The notes beneath the pieces were generated by a model that worked only from the letters and a program-made list of their open reading frames with translations, searched no databases and was not told where the DNA came from. The position numbers were made by a program, and so were the translations under genes. Source: Tuwongella immobilis (GTDB taxonomy: Bacteria > Planctomycetota > Planctomycetia > Gemmatales > Gemmataceae). Taken from it: 64,000 bases of DNA. The stretch covers positions 3,324,920 to 3,388,919 of the forward strand of contig NZ_LR593887.1 in the NCBI RefSeq assembly GCF_901538355.1, given 5' to 3'. Of the stretch, positions 18,712 through 27,926 are shown piece by piece (position 1 is the first letter of the stretch; each line of letters begins with the position of its first letter).

Positions 18712-21700
18712 ATGCCGCCGTTGGATGAACGCATTGCAATCGTGGGCCGGGGCGGGTTATTCCCCGGCTCAACGACATTGGATCAGTTTGCAGCGCATCT
18801 CCTTGCCGGGACTGATCTTTCGTCGGATGTCCCTACGGGTCGATGGACGCTCGATCCGGAGCGGGCCGTCGATTCCCGACCGGGACAATTCGATCGCGTG
18901 GTTTCCAAACGAGGGTACTTCCTCTCCCCATTTGAATTGCCGGACGAAGATCTGGGATTCGATCGGGCGTTTCTTCAGCAGTTGGATCCACTCGTCCAAC
19001 TGGCGATTACCGTCGGCTGGCGAGCCTGGCAGGATGCGAATGGCCAGGCGATCAATCCCCAAAAAACCGGAATCATCGTCGGCAACATCGCTCTGCCGAC
19101 GGATCGAATTTCGGAGTGGACTCGTGAGGTGCTTCGTTCGCATCTCCCGGCCTATTCAGGCTTTGCGCCGAATCAGCCAATCAACCCGTTGAATCGATAT
19201 GTTGCGGGTCTGCCCGCAATGATGCTCGCACAAACGCTGCGGATTCAGGGGCCCGTTTGGACGTTGGATGCCGCATGTGCGTCCTCGCTCTATTCGGTCA
19301 AACTGGCGTGCGATTGGCTGCTTTCTGGCCAAGTCGATGCGATGATTTGCGGCGGCATGTCTCGCCCCGATTGTCTGTATACCCAGATGGGGTTCAGCCA
19401 ACTTCGGGCACTTTCGCCCACCGGAACGTGTTCCCCATTTGATTCCAAATCGAACGGTTTGGTTGTCGGCGAAGGCGCAGGACTCTTTGTACTGAAACGA
19501 TTATCGAGCGCAATTGCTGATGGCAACACGATTTACGGCGTCATCTGCGGCGCAGGTCTTTCCAATGATCGTGATGGCAATTTGCTCGCTCCATCATCCG
19601 AAGGTCAGCTTCGTGCGATGCGGGCCGCCTATGCGCAGGCGGGGTGGTCGCCCGATTCGGTGGACGTGATCGAGTGCCACGCCACCGGAACGCCACGCGG
19701 CGATGCTGTGGAATTCGCCAGTCTCCGCGAACTTTGGTCTGGCATCGGTCGAACTGGACAATGCGTCATCGGTTCGGTCAAATCATCAACTGGGCATCTA
19801 CTCACAGGTGCAAATTCTGCGGGGTTGATGAAGTTATTGCTGGGAATCGAAACCGGCAAATTGTATCCGACCGCGAATTATCAAAGTCCCTCACAAGCGA
19901 TTCCAATCGATGGAAGTCCTTTCCGAGTCTTGACTTCGGCTGAAGATTGGCCAAAATCCGCGAGTCATCCCCGACGTGCGGCCATTAGCGGATTCGGCTT
20001 CGGCGGCATCAATGCCCATGTGCTGCTGGAGGAATATCGGCCTGAATTGGTCCGTGTTCCAGTCCGCATGTCCACACCGCCAGCCGAGGAGCCGGTCGCC
20101 ATCGTCGCCATGGGGTTGCGACTGGCCGGGGAAGAATCGTCTCGCGAATGGCAATCGATTTTGCTCGGTGGGCGCCCCGGACCGCAACCCGTTTGTCGTG
20201 ATGGAGTTGGGTTCGCGGATCAGCGGCCATGCTTGGGGTTCACGAATCTCTCCGTTGGCGTGGAGCGGTTCCGAATTCCGCCAAGCGAAATCGAGCAGAT
20301 GTTGCCGCAGCAAATCGTATTGCTGCAGGCAACCGATCTCGCGTTGCAGCAACTGCAAGCCACGACGACGGTTACGGAACATTCCGTCGATCCGGAATCC
20401 CTGGCCATTCGTACCGGCACGTATGTCGGTCTTGGCTTGGATATTCAGACAACGAACTTTCAGATGCGTTGGTCGCTGTTGCAACAAGGTGCCAGCGCCA
20501 GCGAAATTGAATCCGCCTCGCCGCCGCTGACCCCGGATCGGACTATGGGCGCACTTGGCAGCGTGGCCGTGAGTCGTATCGCGCGGACGTTTCGACTCGG
20601 CGGCCCGTGTTTTCCGGTCTGTAGCGAAGATGCCTCCGGCACTGCCGCGCTGCTGACCGCGATGCAAGCCCTGAAACGACGCGAGATTGATCGTGCGATC
20701 GTTGCAGCCGTTGATCTCTCCGCCGACCCACGAATGGTCGCCGCCGATGCTGCGTTGGCTCAGGGGGCACCTCGACCCGTGCCGCTGGAGGGGGCGATTG
20801 CCTTCGTCATCAAGCGCGTGTCCGACGCGGAGCGGGACGGCAATCGGATTTTGGCGGTGATCGAGTCTGCCGCGCAAGCCCAATCCTTCCAAGGGGTTTG
20901 GGATGCGATTGCGCCAGAATCGGAAGCCGTCGAATCGATTGGATACATTGACGATTGTGGCCCCAACTCCCTGCCCCAACCGCCCAGTCTGCCCCGATTG
21001 CCGCATACTCCCGATCGTGCGGCCATTTATTCACATACTGCTTCGATCATCGGTTTTCCGGGGGCGGCTTCGACGTTATTGAGTTTGGCGCGGGCGACGC
21101 TGGCGATTGCGCAGCAGGTGATTCCTGCGGGGCAGTCGTTACTCGATGCCAGCCAACGACTTCCGGCGTACTGGGTTGCCGATGATGCGGGCCAACCGCG
21201 TCGAGCGATGGTGATCGGGTGCGGGCTGGCGGATTGCTATTCTGGCATTCGGTTGGCCGAACATCCAAGCGAAGCCACCACGAATCGGGACGATCGCTGG
21301 TTTCCGTTGGGCCGCCGATTGCCGCGACTGTTTGTGTTCTCGGGTGCAACGCTCGCCGAGCTGATGCAGTCGGTCGATTTGCTTCGCTCGCAAGTCGAAT
21401 CTGGGGTTGAGTTTGCGGCATTGAACGCTGGTGATTCCCATCCCGCGAATTCGCCCCAAAGCGTTGTGGCGACCTGTGTTGCGGAAACGGTCGCGGAATT
21501 GCGCGAGCAACTCGCCTTCCTCGTGCAACATCTGCGAACTGCTCCGGATGCCCCGATTGGGCGCGATGAGACGCTGGGCAAACCGATGCCGGTGGCGGTT
21601 CGGGATCGCGTGTTCTACACCCCTCGCCCGTTGGGGCCAAGCGCGCGGATTGCGTTTGTCTTTCCGGGGTCGGGAAATCACTTTGCGGACATGGGGCGCG

Positions 21701-24700
21701 ACCTGAGCGCGACTTTCCCGGAGATTTTGCGGACTCAGCAGGCCGAAAATCGGCGTTTGCGGACACAGATGGCGGTTGATGAGTTATGGCGTCCGCGTTT
21801 GTCAGCGGAAATCGCGCCGCGAACGCTCATCTTCGCGCAAGTCTCCCTCGGCGCGATGATTGCTGACTTGTTCCAATCGTTTGGGATTCGGCCCAGTGCC
21901 GCGATCGGATATTCGCTGGGAGAGTCGGCGAGTCTGTTTGGACTGCGAACCTGGCGTGCCCGCGATGCGATGCTTGCTCGACTCGAAGAATCGTCGCTGT
22001 TTGTGCACGATCTCGCCGGTCCGTGTCTTTCCGCGCGACGCTATTGGAACATGAGTGAAGATGAGCCGCTGGATTGGGTGGTTGGCATCGTCCGGACGGG
22101 TGCCCAGGCGGTTCGAGCGGCGTTGCTCCCTGAATCCAAGGCATTTTTGCTGATTATCAACACTCCGGAAGAATGTGTCATCGGCGGCCATCGCCCCGAT
22201 GTGGAAGCGCTGGCGGCGCGTCTCGAGAAACGGCTGTTGCCAATCGACGGGGTCACGACGGCCCATTGCGCTGTGACCGGGCCGATCGAGGAACCGTATC
22301 GGGAATTGCATCGATTGCCCACAACTCCGCCGTCGGGCGTCGATTACTACAGTGGGGCGACTGGGCAGCGGTATGCGGTGGACACGGAGTCGGCCTCCGC
22401 GGCGATTTTCGGGGCGGTGAATTCGACCATCGATTATCCGCGTCTGATCGAACAAGCCTATGCGGATGGGGTTCGGATCTTTTTGGAGCCGGGACCGGGT
22501 GGGTCGTGCGCCCGATTTATTGATCGGATTTTGAACGAAAAACCGCACCTCGCCCGCGCCGTTTGTGTACCGCGGCAGGATCATCGATCGCTCTTGGTTC
22601 GCATGCTGGCGAATCTGATTGCGGAGGGGATTCCAGTCGATTGTTCCCCGCTGTTTCGGCAATCGCCGGAATGGACGTTACCCGTTTCCCGCAATCGAGT
22701 TACGGTCCCAGTCGGCTTGCCGATTCGTCCGTTGGCGAACCTTGCCGCGAAGCCGGTGGAATCGCGCCCGGAACCGCGTTCGGAACCGCGCCCGGAACCG
22801 ATCATCGTCCCGCCAGTGATTCCCGCAAGCGTGGTCGATTTGACACCGCCGAGTGCAAGCGCGCCACGCCTGGCATCCCCTCCGCCGTTGGTCGAAAATT
22901 CGGTCAAATTGGCGGATGAGCGAGCGGCAACTGCACTGTTTGATGCGACTCCGGAATCGACGAAGCCGAGTTGGTCGCCCGAGCCGAGCACGCCAAACGC
23001 ATCAGCCGCCGACGATGCAATCACTGCGGAATTTGAGTCAAAATTCGAATCTCCCCCTGCACTTTGCTCCGATTTGCCAGCGGAATTGGAAGATCCCATG
23101 GTTGAACGACGTCCGCAATTGCCCGCGCTCAACGGTGAAATCCGTGCCGAGGCGATGGAAATTCCGCAAACCGGCCACCCCGTTGAAGCGGTGGTGCAGC
23201 AGATTCAGGGCCATGCGGAGACGCAACTGGCGGTGATGCAGGCACATCTGGCGTACTTGAGTTTTAGTACGCAGATGCAGCAGCAATTCGCCCGGCTGGT
23301 GCAGATGCAAACGCAACTGCTGCAAGGAAATGCGCTGCCCACGATGCCGCAAGTCGCACAGCCGCAAGTCGCACACCCGCAAGTCGCACACCCGCAAATG
23401 GCGATTGTTTCACCGCGTGACATCTCCCCGGAAATCGTCGATCAGCCGATGAGCATTGCGCAATTGCAACTGAATCCGGACGCGGTCAGCGAACTGGTCG
23501 CCCCGCTGACCGTGCCAGAGGAGACGCCACGGGCATTGGATACGGCCCAATGTTTCGAGTTTGCACGCGGTTCGATTGCGAAATCGCTCGGGGTTGCATT
23601 CGCGGAGATTGATTCGTTCCCGACTCGTGTTCGACTCCCGGATGGCCCCTTGATGCTGGTCGATCGTGTGCTGCAAATCGACGGCGAGCCGTTGAGTTTG
23701 GGCAGCGGTCGGGTGGTGACGGAACACCTCGTAACGGCGGATCGATGGTATCTGGACGCCGGGCGGATTCCGATTTGCGTGGCGGTGGAATCGGGGCAAG
23801 CGGACTTGTTTTTGAGCGGATTTCTGGGAATCGACCTGCGAACGCGCGGCTTGGCCGTGTATCGGTTGCTCGACGCCGTGGTCACGTTCCATAGTCCATT
23901 GCCGGGAATCGGATCAACAATCGTTTATGACATTCATATCGATCGATTCTTCCAACAGGGCGAAACCTACTTATTCAAATTCCGATTCGAAGCATCGGTT
24001 GATGGCCGCCCGCTGATGAGCATGACCGAAGGATGCGCGGGCTTTTTCAGCGAGTCGGAATTGGCCGCGGGCAAAGGGATCATCCATACCGCATTGGACT
24101 TACGACCGATCGCCGGGAAACGGCCCGCCGATTGGCGACCGCTCGCTCCACTGGGCGGAATCGAAGCATTCAACGAACTCCAAATCGATGCGTTGCGATC
24201 GGGCGATCTGGTGACCGCATTCGGGAGTGGATTTGCGGGTTTGCCGCTGCGTTCCCCCAACCGCTTACCCGGTGGGATGTTACGACTCGTGGACCGTGTC
24301 GTGGAATTCGATCCGCAGGGTGGTCGGTTCGGATTGGGCCGCATTCGGGCCGAGGCGGATATTCACCCCGACGACTGGTTTTTGACCTGTCACTTTGTGG
24401 ACGATCAGGTGATGCCCGGCACACTCATGTTCGAGTGTTGCATGCACACCCTGCGCATTTTCTTGATGCGATTGGGCTGGGTTGGCGAAGAGGGGCAGAT
24501 TGCGACCGAGCCGGTGCCGGGGGTTTCCAGTCGGTTGAAATGTCGCGGGCAAGTCATTGCCAGCACGAAGATTGTGACCTACGAAGTGGCGATCAAGGAG
24601 ATTGGCTACGGCCCTGAACCATATGCGATTGCCGATGCGTTGATGTCTGCCGATGGCAAGCCGATCGTCGAAATCACCAGCATGTCGATTCGCATCAGTG

Positions 24701-25851
24701 GCTTGACACGCGAATTCGTCGAATCGATTTGGCAGCACCAAACTGCGGCGATTCCGGCAGTGCGCTACGACCAACGCCCGGCGATTTTTGATACCGATCG
24801 CATCACCGCGTTCGCAATCGGGAACCCTTCGGATGCCTTCGGTGATCGCTATCGGATCTTCGATTCGGAGCGGATTATCGCGCGGCTCCCCGGACCGCCG
24901 TTCCAATTTTTGGATCGGATCACCCGCATTGATGGAGCGCGAGCGTGGGAGATGGTCGCCGGGGGCGAGGTTGATGCCCAATACGATGTGCCAACCGATG
25001 CCTGGTACTTTGGTGCGAATCGCTGCCAGCGGATGCCGTTTGCGGTGCTGCTGGAAATCGCGTTGCAACCCTGCGGCTGGTTGGCTGGGTATGTCGGATC
25101 GGCGTTGACGAGTTCAGATGATTTGTCGTTCCGAAATCTCGGCGGCTCGGCCACGCAATACGAAGCGATCGGCCCGGACTGTGGGACGCTGACCACCACC
25201 GTGAAGATGACTCGTGTCTCCAGCTCCGGTGGCATGATTATTCAAAATTATGATTTCACCGTAAGGCGGGAAGGCCGGGTCGTTTATGCGGGGGATACCT
25301 ACTTCGGTTTCTTCTCCAAAGGGGCGCTTGCGAATCAGGTTGGCTTGAAGGAATCTTCGCTGGAAGTCCCATCGCCAGAAGCACTTGCGTTAGCGGACCG
25401 ATTCCAAGTTCCGAATGATTCACCATTTCCAGATGACACGCTGCGGATGGTCGATACAATTGAGTTCAATCTCCCAACAGGCGGCTCGAAAGGGCTTGGA
25501 TTGATTCAAGGGACAATCGCGGTCAACCCCGAAGCGTGGTTCTTCAAAGCCCACTTCCATCAAGACCCCGTTTGGCCCGGCTCGTTGGGTTTGGAGTCGA
25601 TGCTCCAATTGTTGAAGGTCTTCGCTTGGCAACGATGGGGTACCGTTCCCCCCACCGGCTGGCAAACTGTCGCCATCGGCAAACGACACGAGTGGGTTTA
25701 CCGCGGCCAGGTAATTCCGACTCAAAATCGAGTGACCGTGCAGGCGACCATCACGGCAGTGGATGATGAACATCAACGCATTCAGGCAGATGGATTCCTG
25801 ATGGTCGATGGTCGGATCATCTACGCGATGAAAGATTTCACCCTGGAATGA
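18712..25851 (+). CDS. pfaC: PfaC-like multidomain lipid synthase: KS-CLF-AT-(hotdog dehydratase)x4
   Basis: This is a 2379-residue synthase. KS, about 5-445, has DAACASS (Cys189), CHATGT and STGHLL. A second KS-like domain, about 460-830, is the chain-length factor: the active-site position reads CSEDASGT, with Asp640 where Cys is expected. An AT, about 975-1290, follows (FVFPGSGNHF, GYSLGES with Ser1068). A linker with a Gln-rich helical stretch, about 1495-1545, leads to four FabA-like hotdog domains, about 1620-2379. Hotdogs 2 and 4 keep the catalytic histidine (CHFVDDQVMPG, His1894; AHFHQDPVWPG, His2281). Hotdogs 1 and 3 lack it, giving two dehydratase pseudo-dimers. The AT is a separate protein (PfaB) in marine gammaproteobacteria. 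No C-terminal acyltransferase or thioesterase is present. Confidence 0.9.
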   Translation: MPPLDERIAIVGRGGLFPGSTTLDQFAAHLLAGTDLSSDVPTGRWTLDPERAVDSRPGQFDRVVSKRGYFLSPFELPDEDLGFDRAFLQQLDPLVQLAITVGWRAWQDANGQAINPQKTGIIVGNIALPTDRISEWTREVLRSHLPAYSGFAPNQPINPLNRYVAGLPAMMLAQTLRIQGPVWTLDAACASSLYSVKLACDWLLSGQVDAMICGGMSRPDCLYTQMGFSQLRALSPTGTCSPFDSKSNGLVVGEGAGLFVLKRLSSAIADGNTIYGVICGAGLSNDRDGNLLAPSSEGQLRAMRAAYAQAGWSPDSVDVIECHATGTPRGDAVEFASLRELWSGIGRTGQCVIGSVKSSTGHLLTGANSAGLMKLLLGIETGKLYPTANYQSPSQAIPIDGSPFRVLTSAEDWPKSASHPRRAAISGFGFGGINAHVLLEEYRPELVRVPVRMSTPPAEEPVAIVAMGLRLAGEESSREWQSILLGGRPGPQPVCRDGVGFADQRPCLGFTNLSVGVERFRIPPSEIEQMLPQQIVLLQATDLALQQLQATTTVTEHSVDPESLAIRTGTYVGLGLDIQTTNFQMRWSLLQQGASASEIESASPPLTPDRTMGALGSVAVSRIARTFRLGGPCFPVCSEDASGTAALLTAMQALKRREIDRAIVAAVDLSADPRMVAADAALAQGAPRPVPLEGAIAFVIKRVSDAERDGNRILAVIESAAQAQSFQGVWDAIAPESEAVESIGYIDDCGPNSLPQPPSLPRLPHTPDRAAIYSHTASIIGFPGAASTLLSLARATLAIAQQVIPAGQSLLDASQRLPAYWVADDAGQPRRAMVIGCGLADCYSGIRLAEHPSEATTNRDDRWFPLGRRLPRLFVFSGATLAELMQSVDLLRSQVESGVEFAALNAGDSHPANSPQSVVATCVAETVAELREQLAFLVQHLRTAPDAPIGRDETLGKPMPVAVRDRVFYTPRPLGPSARIAFVFPGSGNHFADMGRDLSATFPEILRTQQAENRRLRTQMAVDELWRPRLSAEIAPRTLIFAQVSLGAMIADLFQSFGIRPSAAIGYSLGESASLFGLRTWRARDAMLARLEESSLFVHDLAGPCLSARRYWNMSEDEPLDWVVGIVRTGAQAVRAALLPESKAFLLIINTPEECVIGGHRPDVEALAARLEKRLLPIDGVTTAHCAVTGPIEEPYRELHRLPTTPPSGVDYYSGATGQRYAVDTESASAAIFGAVNSTIDYPRLIEQAYADGVRIFLEPGPGGSCARFIDRILNEKPHLARAVCVPRQDHRSLLVRMLANLIAEGIPVDCSPLFRQSPEWTLPVSRNRVTVPVGLPIRPLANLAAKPVESRPEPRSEPRPEPIIVPPVIPASVVDLTPPSASAPRLASPPPLVENSVKLADERAATALFDATPESTKPSWSPEPSTPNASAADDAITAEFESKFESPPALCSDLPAELEDPMVERRPQLPALNGEIRAEAMEIPQTGHPVEAVVQQIQGHAETQLAVMQAHLAYLSFSTQMQQQFARLVQMQTQLLQGNALPTMPQVAQPQVAHPQVAHPQMAIVSPRDISPEIVDQPMSIAQLQLNPDAVSELVAPLTVPEETPRALDTAQCFEFARGSIAKSLGVAFAEIDSFPTRVRLPDGPLMLVDRVLQIDGEPLSLGSGRVVTEHLVTADRWYLDAGRIPICVAVESGQADLFLSGFLGIDLRTRGLAVYRLLDAVVTFHSPLPGIGSTIVYDIHIDRFFQQGETYLFKFRFEASVDGRPLMSMTEGCAGFFSESELAAGKGIIHTALDLRPIAGKRPADWRPLAPLGGIEAFNELQIDALRSGDLVTAFGSGFAGLPLRSPNRLPGGMLRLVDRVVEFDPQGGRFGLGRIRAEADIHPDDWFLTCHFVDDQVMPGTLMFECCMHTLRIFLMRLGWVGEEGQIATEPVPGVSSRLKCRGQVIASTKIVTYEVAIKEIGYGPEPYAIADALMSADGKPIVEITSMSIRISGLTREFVESIWQHQTAAIPAVRYDQRPAIFDTDRITAFAIGNPSDAFGDRYRIFDSERIIARLPGPPFQFLDRITRIDGARAWEMVAGGEVDAQYDVPTDAWYFGANRCQRMPFAVLLEIALQPCGWLAGYVGSALTSSDDLSFRNLGGSATQYEAIGPDCGTLTTTVKMTRVSSSGGMIIQNYDFTVRREGRVVYAGDTYFGFFSKGALANQVGLKESSLEVPSPEALALADRFQVPNDSPFPDDTLRMVDTIEFNLPTGGSKGLGLIQGTIAVNPEAWFFKAHFHQDPVWPGSLGLESMLQLLKVFAWQRWGTVPPTGWQTVAIGKRHEWVYRGQVIPTQNRVTVQATITAVDDEHQRIQADGFLMVDGRIIYAMKDFTLE

Positions 25852-25911
25852 ATCGATGGTCCCTGATCCCTTGATTCGTTTTGGGCCAACCTCGGCGAAC
25901 TTTGGTCAGCC

Positions 25912-27024
25912 ATGAAATACTCGCGCGTGTATCTCGAATCGTTCGGCTACGAACTCCCACCGGTGGTAGTCTCGACCTCGGAATTGGAGTCGAGACTCGA
26001 ACCGCTGTACCAAGAACTGCGGCTTCCGGCCGGGCAACTCGAATTGCTCACCGGGATCAGCGAACGTCGGTGGTGGGAACGCGATTATTCGCTTTCCGAT
26101 GGTGCCACAGCCGCCGCCAAGAAGGCATTGGAATCGGCGCAATTCCCGGCAGATCAAGTGGATATGCTGATCTATGCCGGCGTTTGCCGCGAACAATTCG
26201 AGCCAGCAACCGCGTGCAATGTCGCCGCAAAGCTTGGCATCCATCCGGATGCGACGATGTTCGATTTGAGCAACGCTTGTCTGGGCGTCCTCAATGGCAT
26301 CGTCGAAATTGCCAACCGCATCGAACTGGGACAAGCCCGCGCAGGGATGGTCGTTTCCTGCGAAACGGCCCGCGAAATCAACGAAATCACCATCTCGCAA
26401 ATGTTGCAAGATCGTTCCATCGATCGATTTCGACATTCGCTGGCGACACTCACCGGCGGGTCCGGCGCAGTCGCCGTGCTCGTCGTCGATGAAAAGTATT
26501 CCATGCAGCATCGGCGGAAGCTGCTCGGTGGCGTCACCAAGAATGCGCCGCAACATAACGGCTTATGCCGCTGGGGGTTAGAAGAACTCCCCAAGACGAT
26601 CGAGAAATATCTCGGCTCCGATGCCAGCAGTCTGTTTCGCAATGGCTTGAACTTCGGCTTGGATCATTGCGTGCGCCCGTTTATGGCCACCGATGCCGGC
26701 GCGGTGTTGAAATACGGCGTCGAGTTGGGCCTGCGAACCTGGAAAAGTTTCCAGACGAAGCTCGGCTGGGCCGTGGATTCGTTGGATAAAGTGATCTGCC
26801 ATCAAGTCGGGGCCGGTCACCGCGAAGCGATTTTGCGCACCCTGGGGATCGCCCCGGAAAAAGAATTCTCGACTTATCAATTCCTCGGCAACATCGGCAC
26901 GGTGTCTCTCCCGCTGACCGCGGCGCTGGCAGAAGAACGCGATTTCCTGCGTGCTGGCGACCGGGTTGGCTTTCTTGGGATCGGCAGCGGCCTCAATTGT
27001 CTGATGCTGGGCATTCAATGGTGA
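25912..27024 (+). CDS. oleA: OleA, head-to-head acyl-CoA/acyl condensing thiolase
   Basis: This 370-residue thiolase-superfamily protein is similar to KAS III. Catalytic residues are visible: Cys123 in DLSNACLGVLNG, His in CHQVGAGHREA, and Asn in FLGNIGTVS. The REQFEPATACNVAAKLGI segment contains the glutamate that OleA uses from the partner subunit. OleA joins two activated fatty acyl chains by Claisen condensation to a 2-alkyl-3-keto acid. It follows the PfaC-like gene by 60 bp with no terminator between, and its stop overlaps oleB. Its position suggests that its substrate comes from the Pfa synthase, possibly directly from ACP; that is inference. Confidence 0.92.
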   Translation: MKYSRVYLESFGYELPPVVVSTSELESRLEPLYQELRLPAGQLELLTGISERRWWERDYSLSDGATAAAKKALESAQFPADQVDMLIYAGVCREQFEPATACNVAAKLGIHPDATMFDLSNACLGVLNGIVEIANRIELGQARAGMVVSCETAREINEITISQMLQDRSIDRFRHSLATLTGGSGAVAVLVVDEKYSMQHRRKLLGGVTKNAPQHNGLCRWGLEELPKTIEKYLGSDASSLFRNGLNFGLDHCVRPFMATDAGAVLKYGVELGLRTWKSFQTKLGWAVDSLDKVICHQVGAGHREAILRTLGIAPEKEFSTYQFLGNIGTVSLPLTAALAEERDFLRAGDRVGFLGIGSGLNCLMLGIQW

Positions 27025-27926
27025 TTCCTGATTATCCGTTCGAGTCTCACTACTTCGATCGCAACGGCCTTCGCATGCACTACCTCGATGAGGGGGGCGG
27101 CGATCCAGTAGTGATGGTTCACGGAAACCCGACATGGTCGTTTTATTTTCGTCATTTGGTCCTTGCACTTCGGGACCGACATCGCGTCATCGTACCGGAT
27201 CACATCGGCTGCGGCTTATCCGATCATCCGGATCAGCATGCCTACGATTTTCGGCTCCAATCGCGGATTGACGATCTGGATGCCCTGCTGGAATCGCTGA
27301 ATTTGCCGAATCGCGTCACGTTGGTCGTTCACGACTGGGGTGGCATGATCGGCATGGCCTACGCAGCCCGTCATCCGGAGAAGATTCGTCGGATTGTCGT
27401 GCTGAATACGGCATCGTTTCATATGCCGAAATCGAAATCGTTTCCGGCGCTGCTGTGGCTGGGTCGCAATACGGCGTTGGGTGCGTGGCTGATCCTGAAA
27501 TGCAACGCATTTTGCCGGCTGGCGAATCAGATTGCCGCCAAACGACGCCAACTGACGCAGGCGGAAAAGTCGGCGTATCTGATGCCGCATGACACGGTTC
27601 CTCGGCGGATCTCGGTGCTCAAATTTGTGCAGACGATCCCACTTCGCATCAGTGATCCGGGATATGATCTTGTCTCGGCGGTTGAATCATCGCTGCCGAA
27701 ATTTGCCGATGTTCCGATGCTGATCATTTGGGGACTCAAAGACTTCATCTTCGATCATCATTTTCTGGCCGAATGGGAACGCCGGTTTCCAAAGGCGGAA
27801 GTGCATCGATATGCCCGAAGTGGGCACTACATTCTGGAAGATGAACGCGAAGAAGCGATCGAATGGATCGATGATTTCTTCGCACGCCATCCCATACCTC
27901 CTTCGGGAGCGGAGGCTCGGCAATGA
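27018..27926 (+). CDS. oleB: OleB, beta-lactone decarboxylase (haloalkane-dehalogenase-like alpha/beta hydrolase)
   Basis: This 302-residue alpha/beta hydrolase has HGNPTWS near the oxyanion region and the nucleophile elbow VVHDWGGMIG with Asp106. GLKDFIFD supplies the acid and RSGHYILED the His. The Asp nucleophile and HGNPTWS are features OleB shares with haloalkane dehalogenases. OleB decarboxylates the cis-beta-lactone made by OleC to the final cis-olefin. The ATG at 27018 overlaps the oleA stop (ATGGTGA); a TTG at 26997 is an alternative. The protein ends at 27926 with an ATGA overlap to oleC. Confidence 0.9.
   Translation: MVIPDYPFESHYFDRNGLRMHYLDEGGGDPVVMVHGNPTWSFYFRHLVLALRDRHRVIVPDHIGCGLSDHPDQHAYDFRLQSRIDDLDALLESLNLPNRVTLVVHDWGGMIGMAYAARHPEKIRRIVVLNTASFHMPKSKSFPALLWLGRNTALGAWLILKCNAFCRLANQIAAKRRQLTQAEKSAYLMPHDTVPRRISVLKFVQTIPLRISDPGYDLVSAVESSLPKFADVPMLIIWGLKDFIFDHHFLAEWERRFPKAEVHRYARSGHYILEDEREEAIEWIDDFFARHPIPPSGAEARQ

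Noticed and set aside
25852-25911. Terminator separating pfaC-like and oleA genes
   Set aside because: The 60-bp gap has no hairpin followed by T residues, so it does not argue for separate transcripts.
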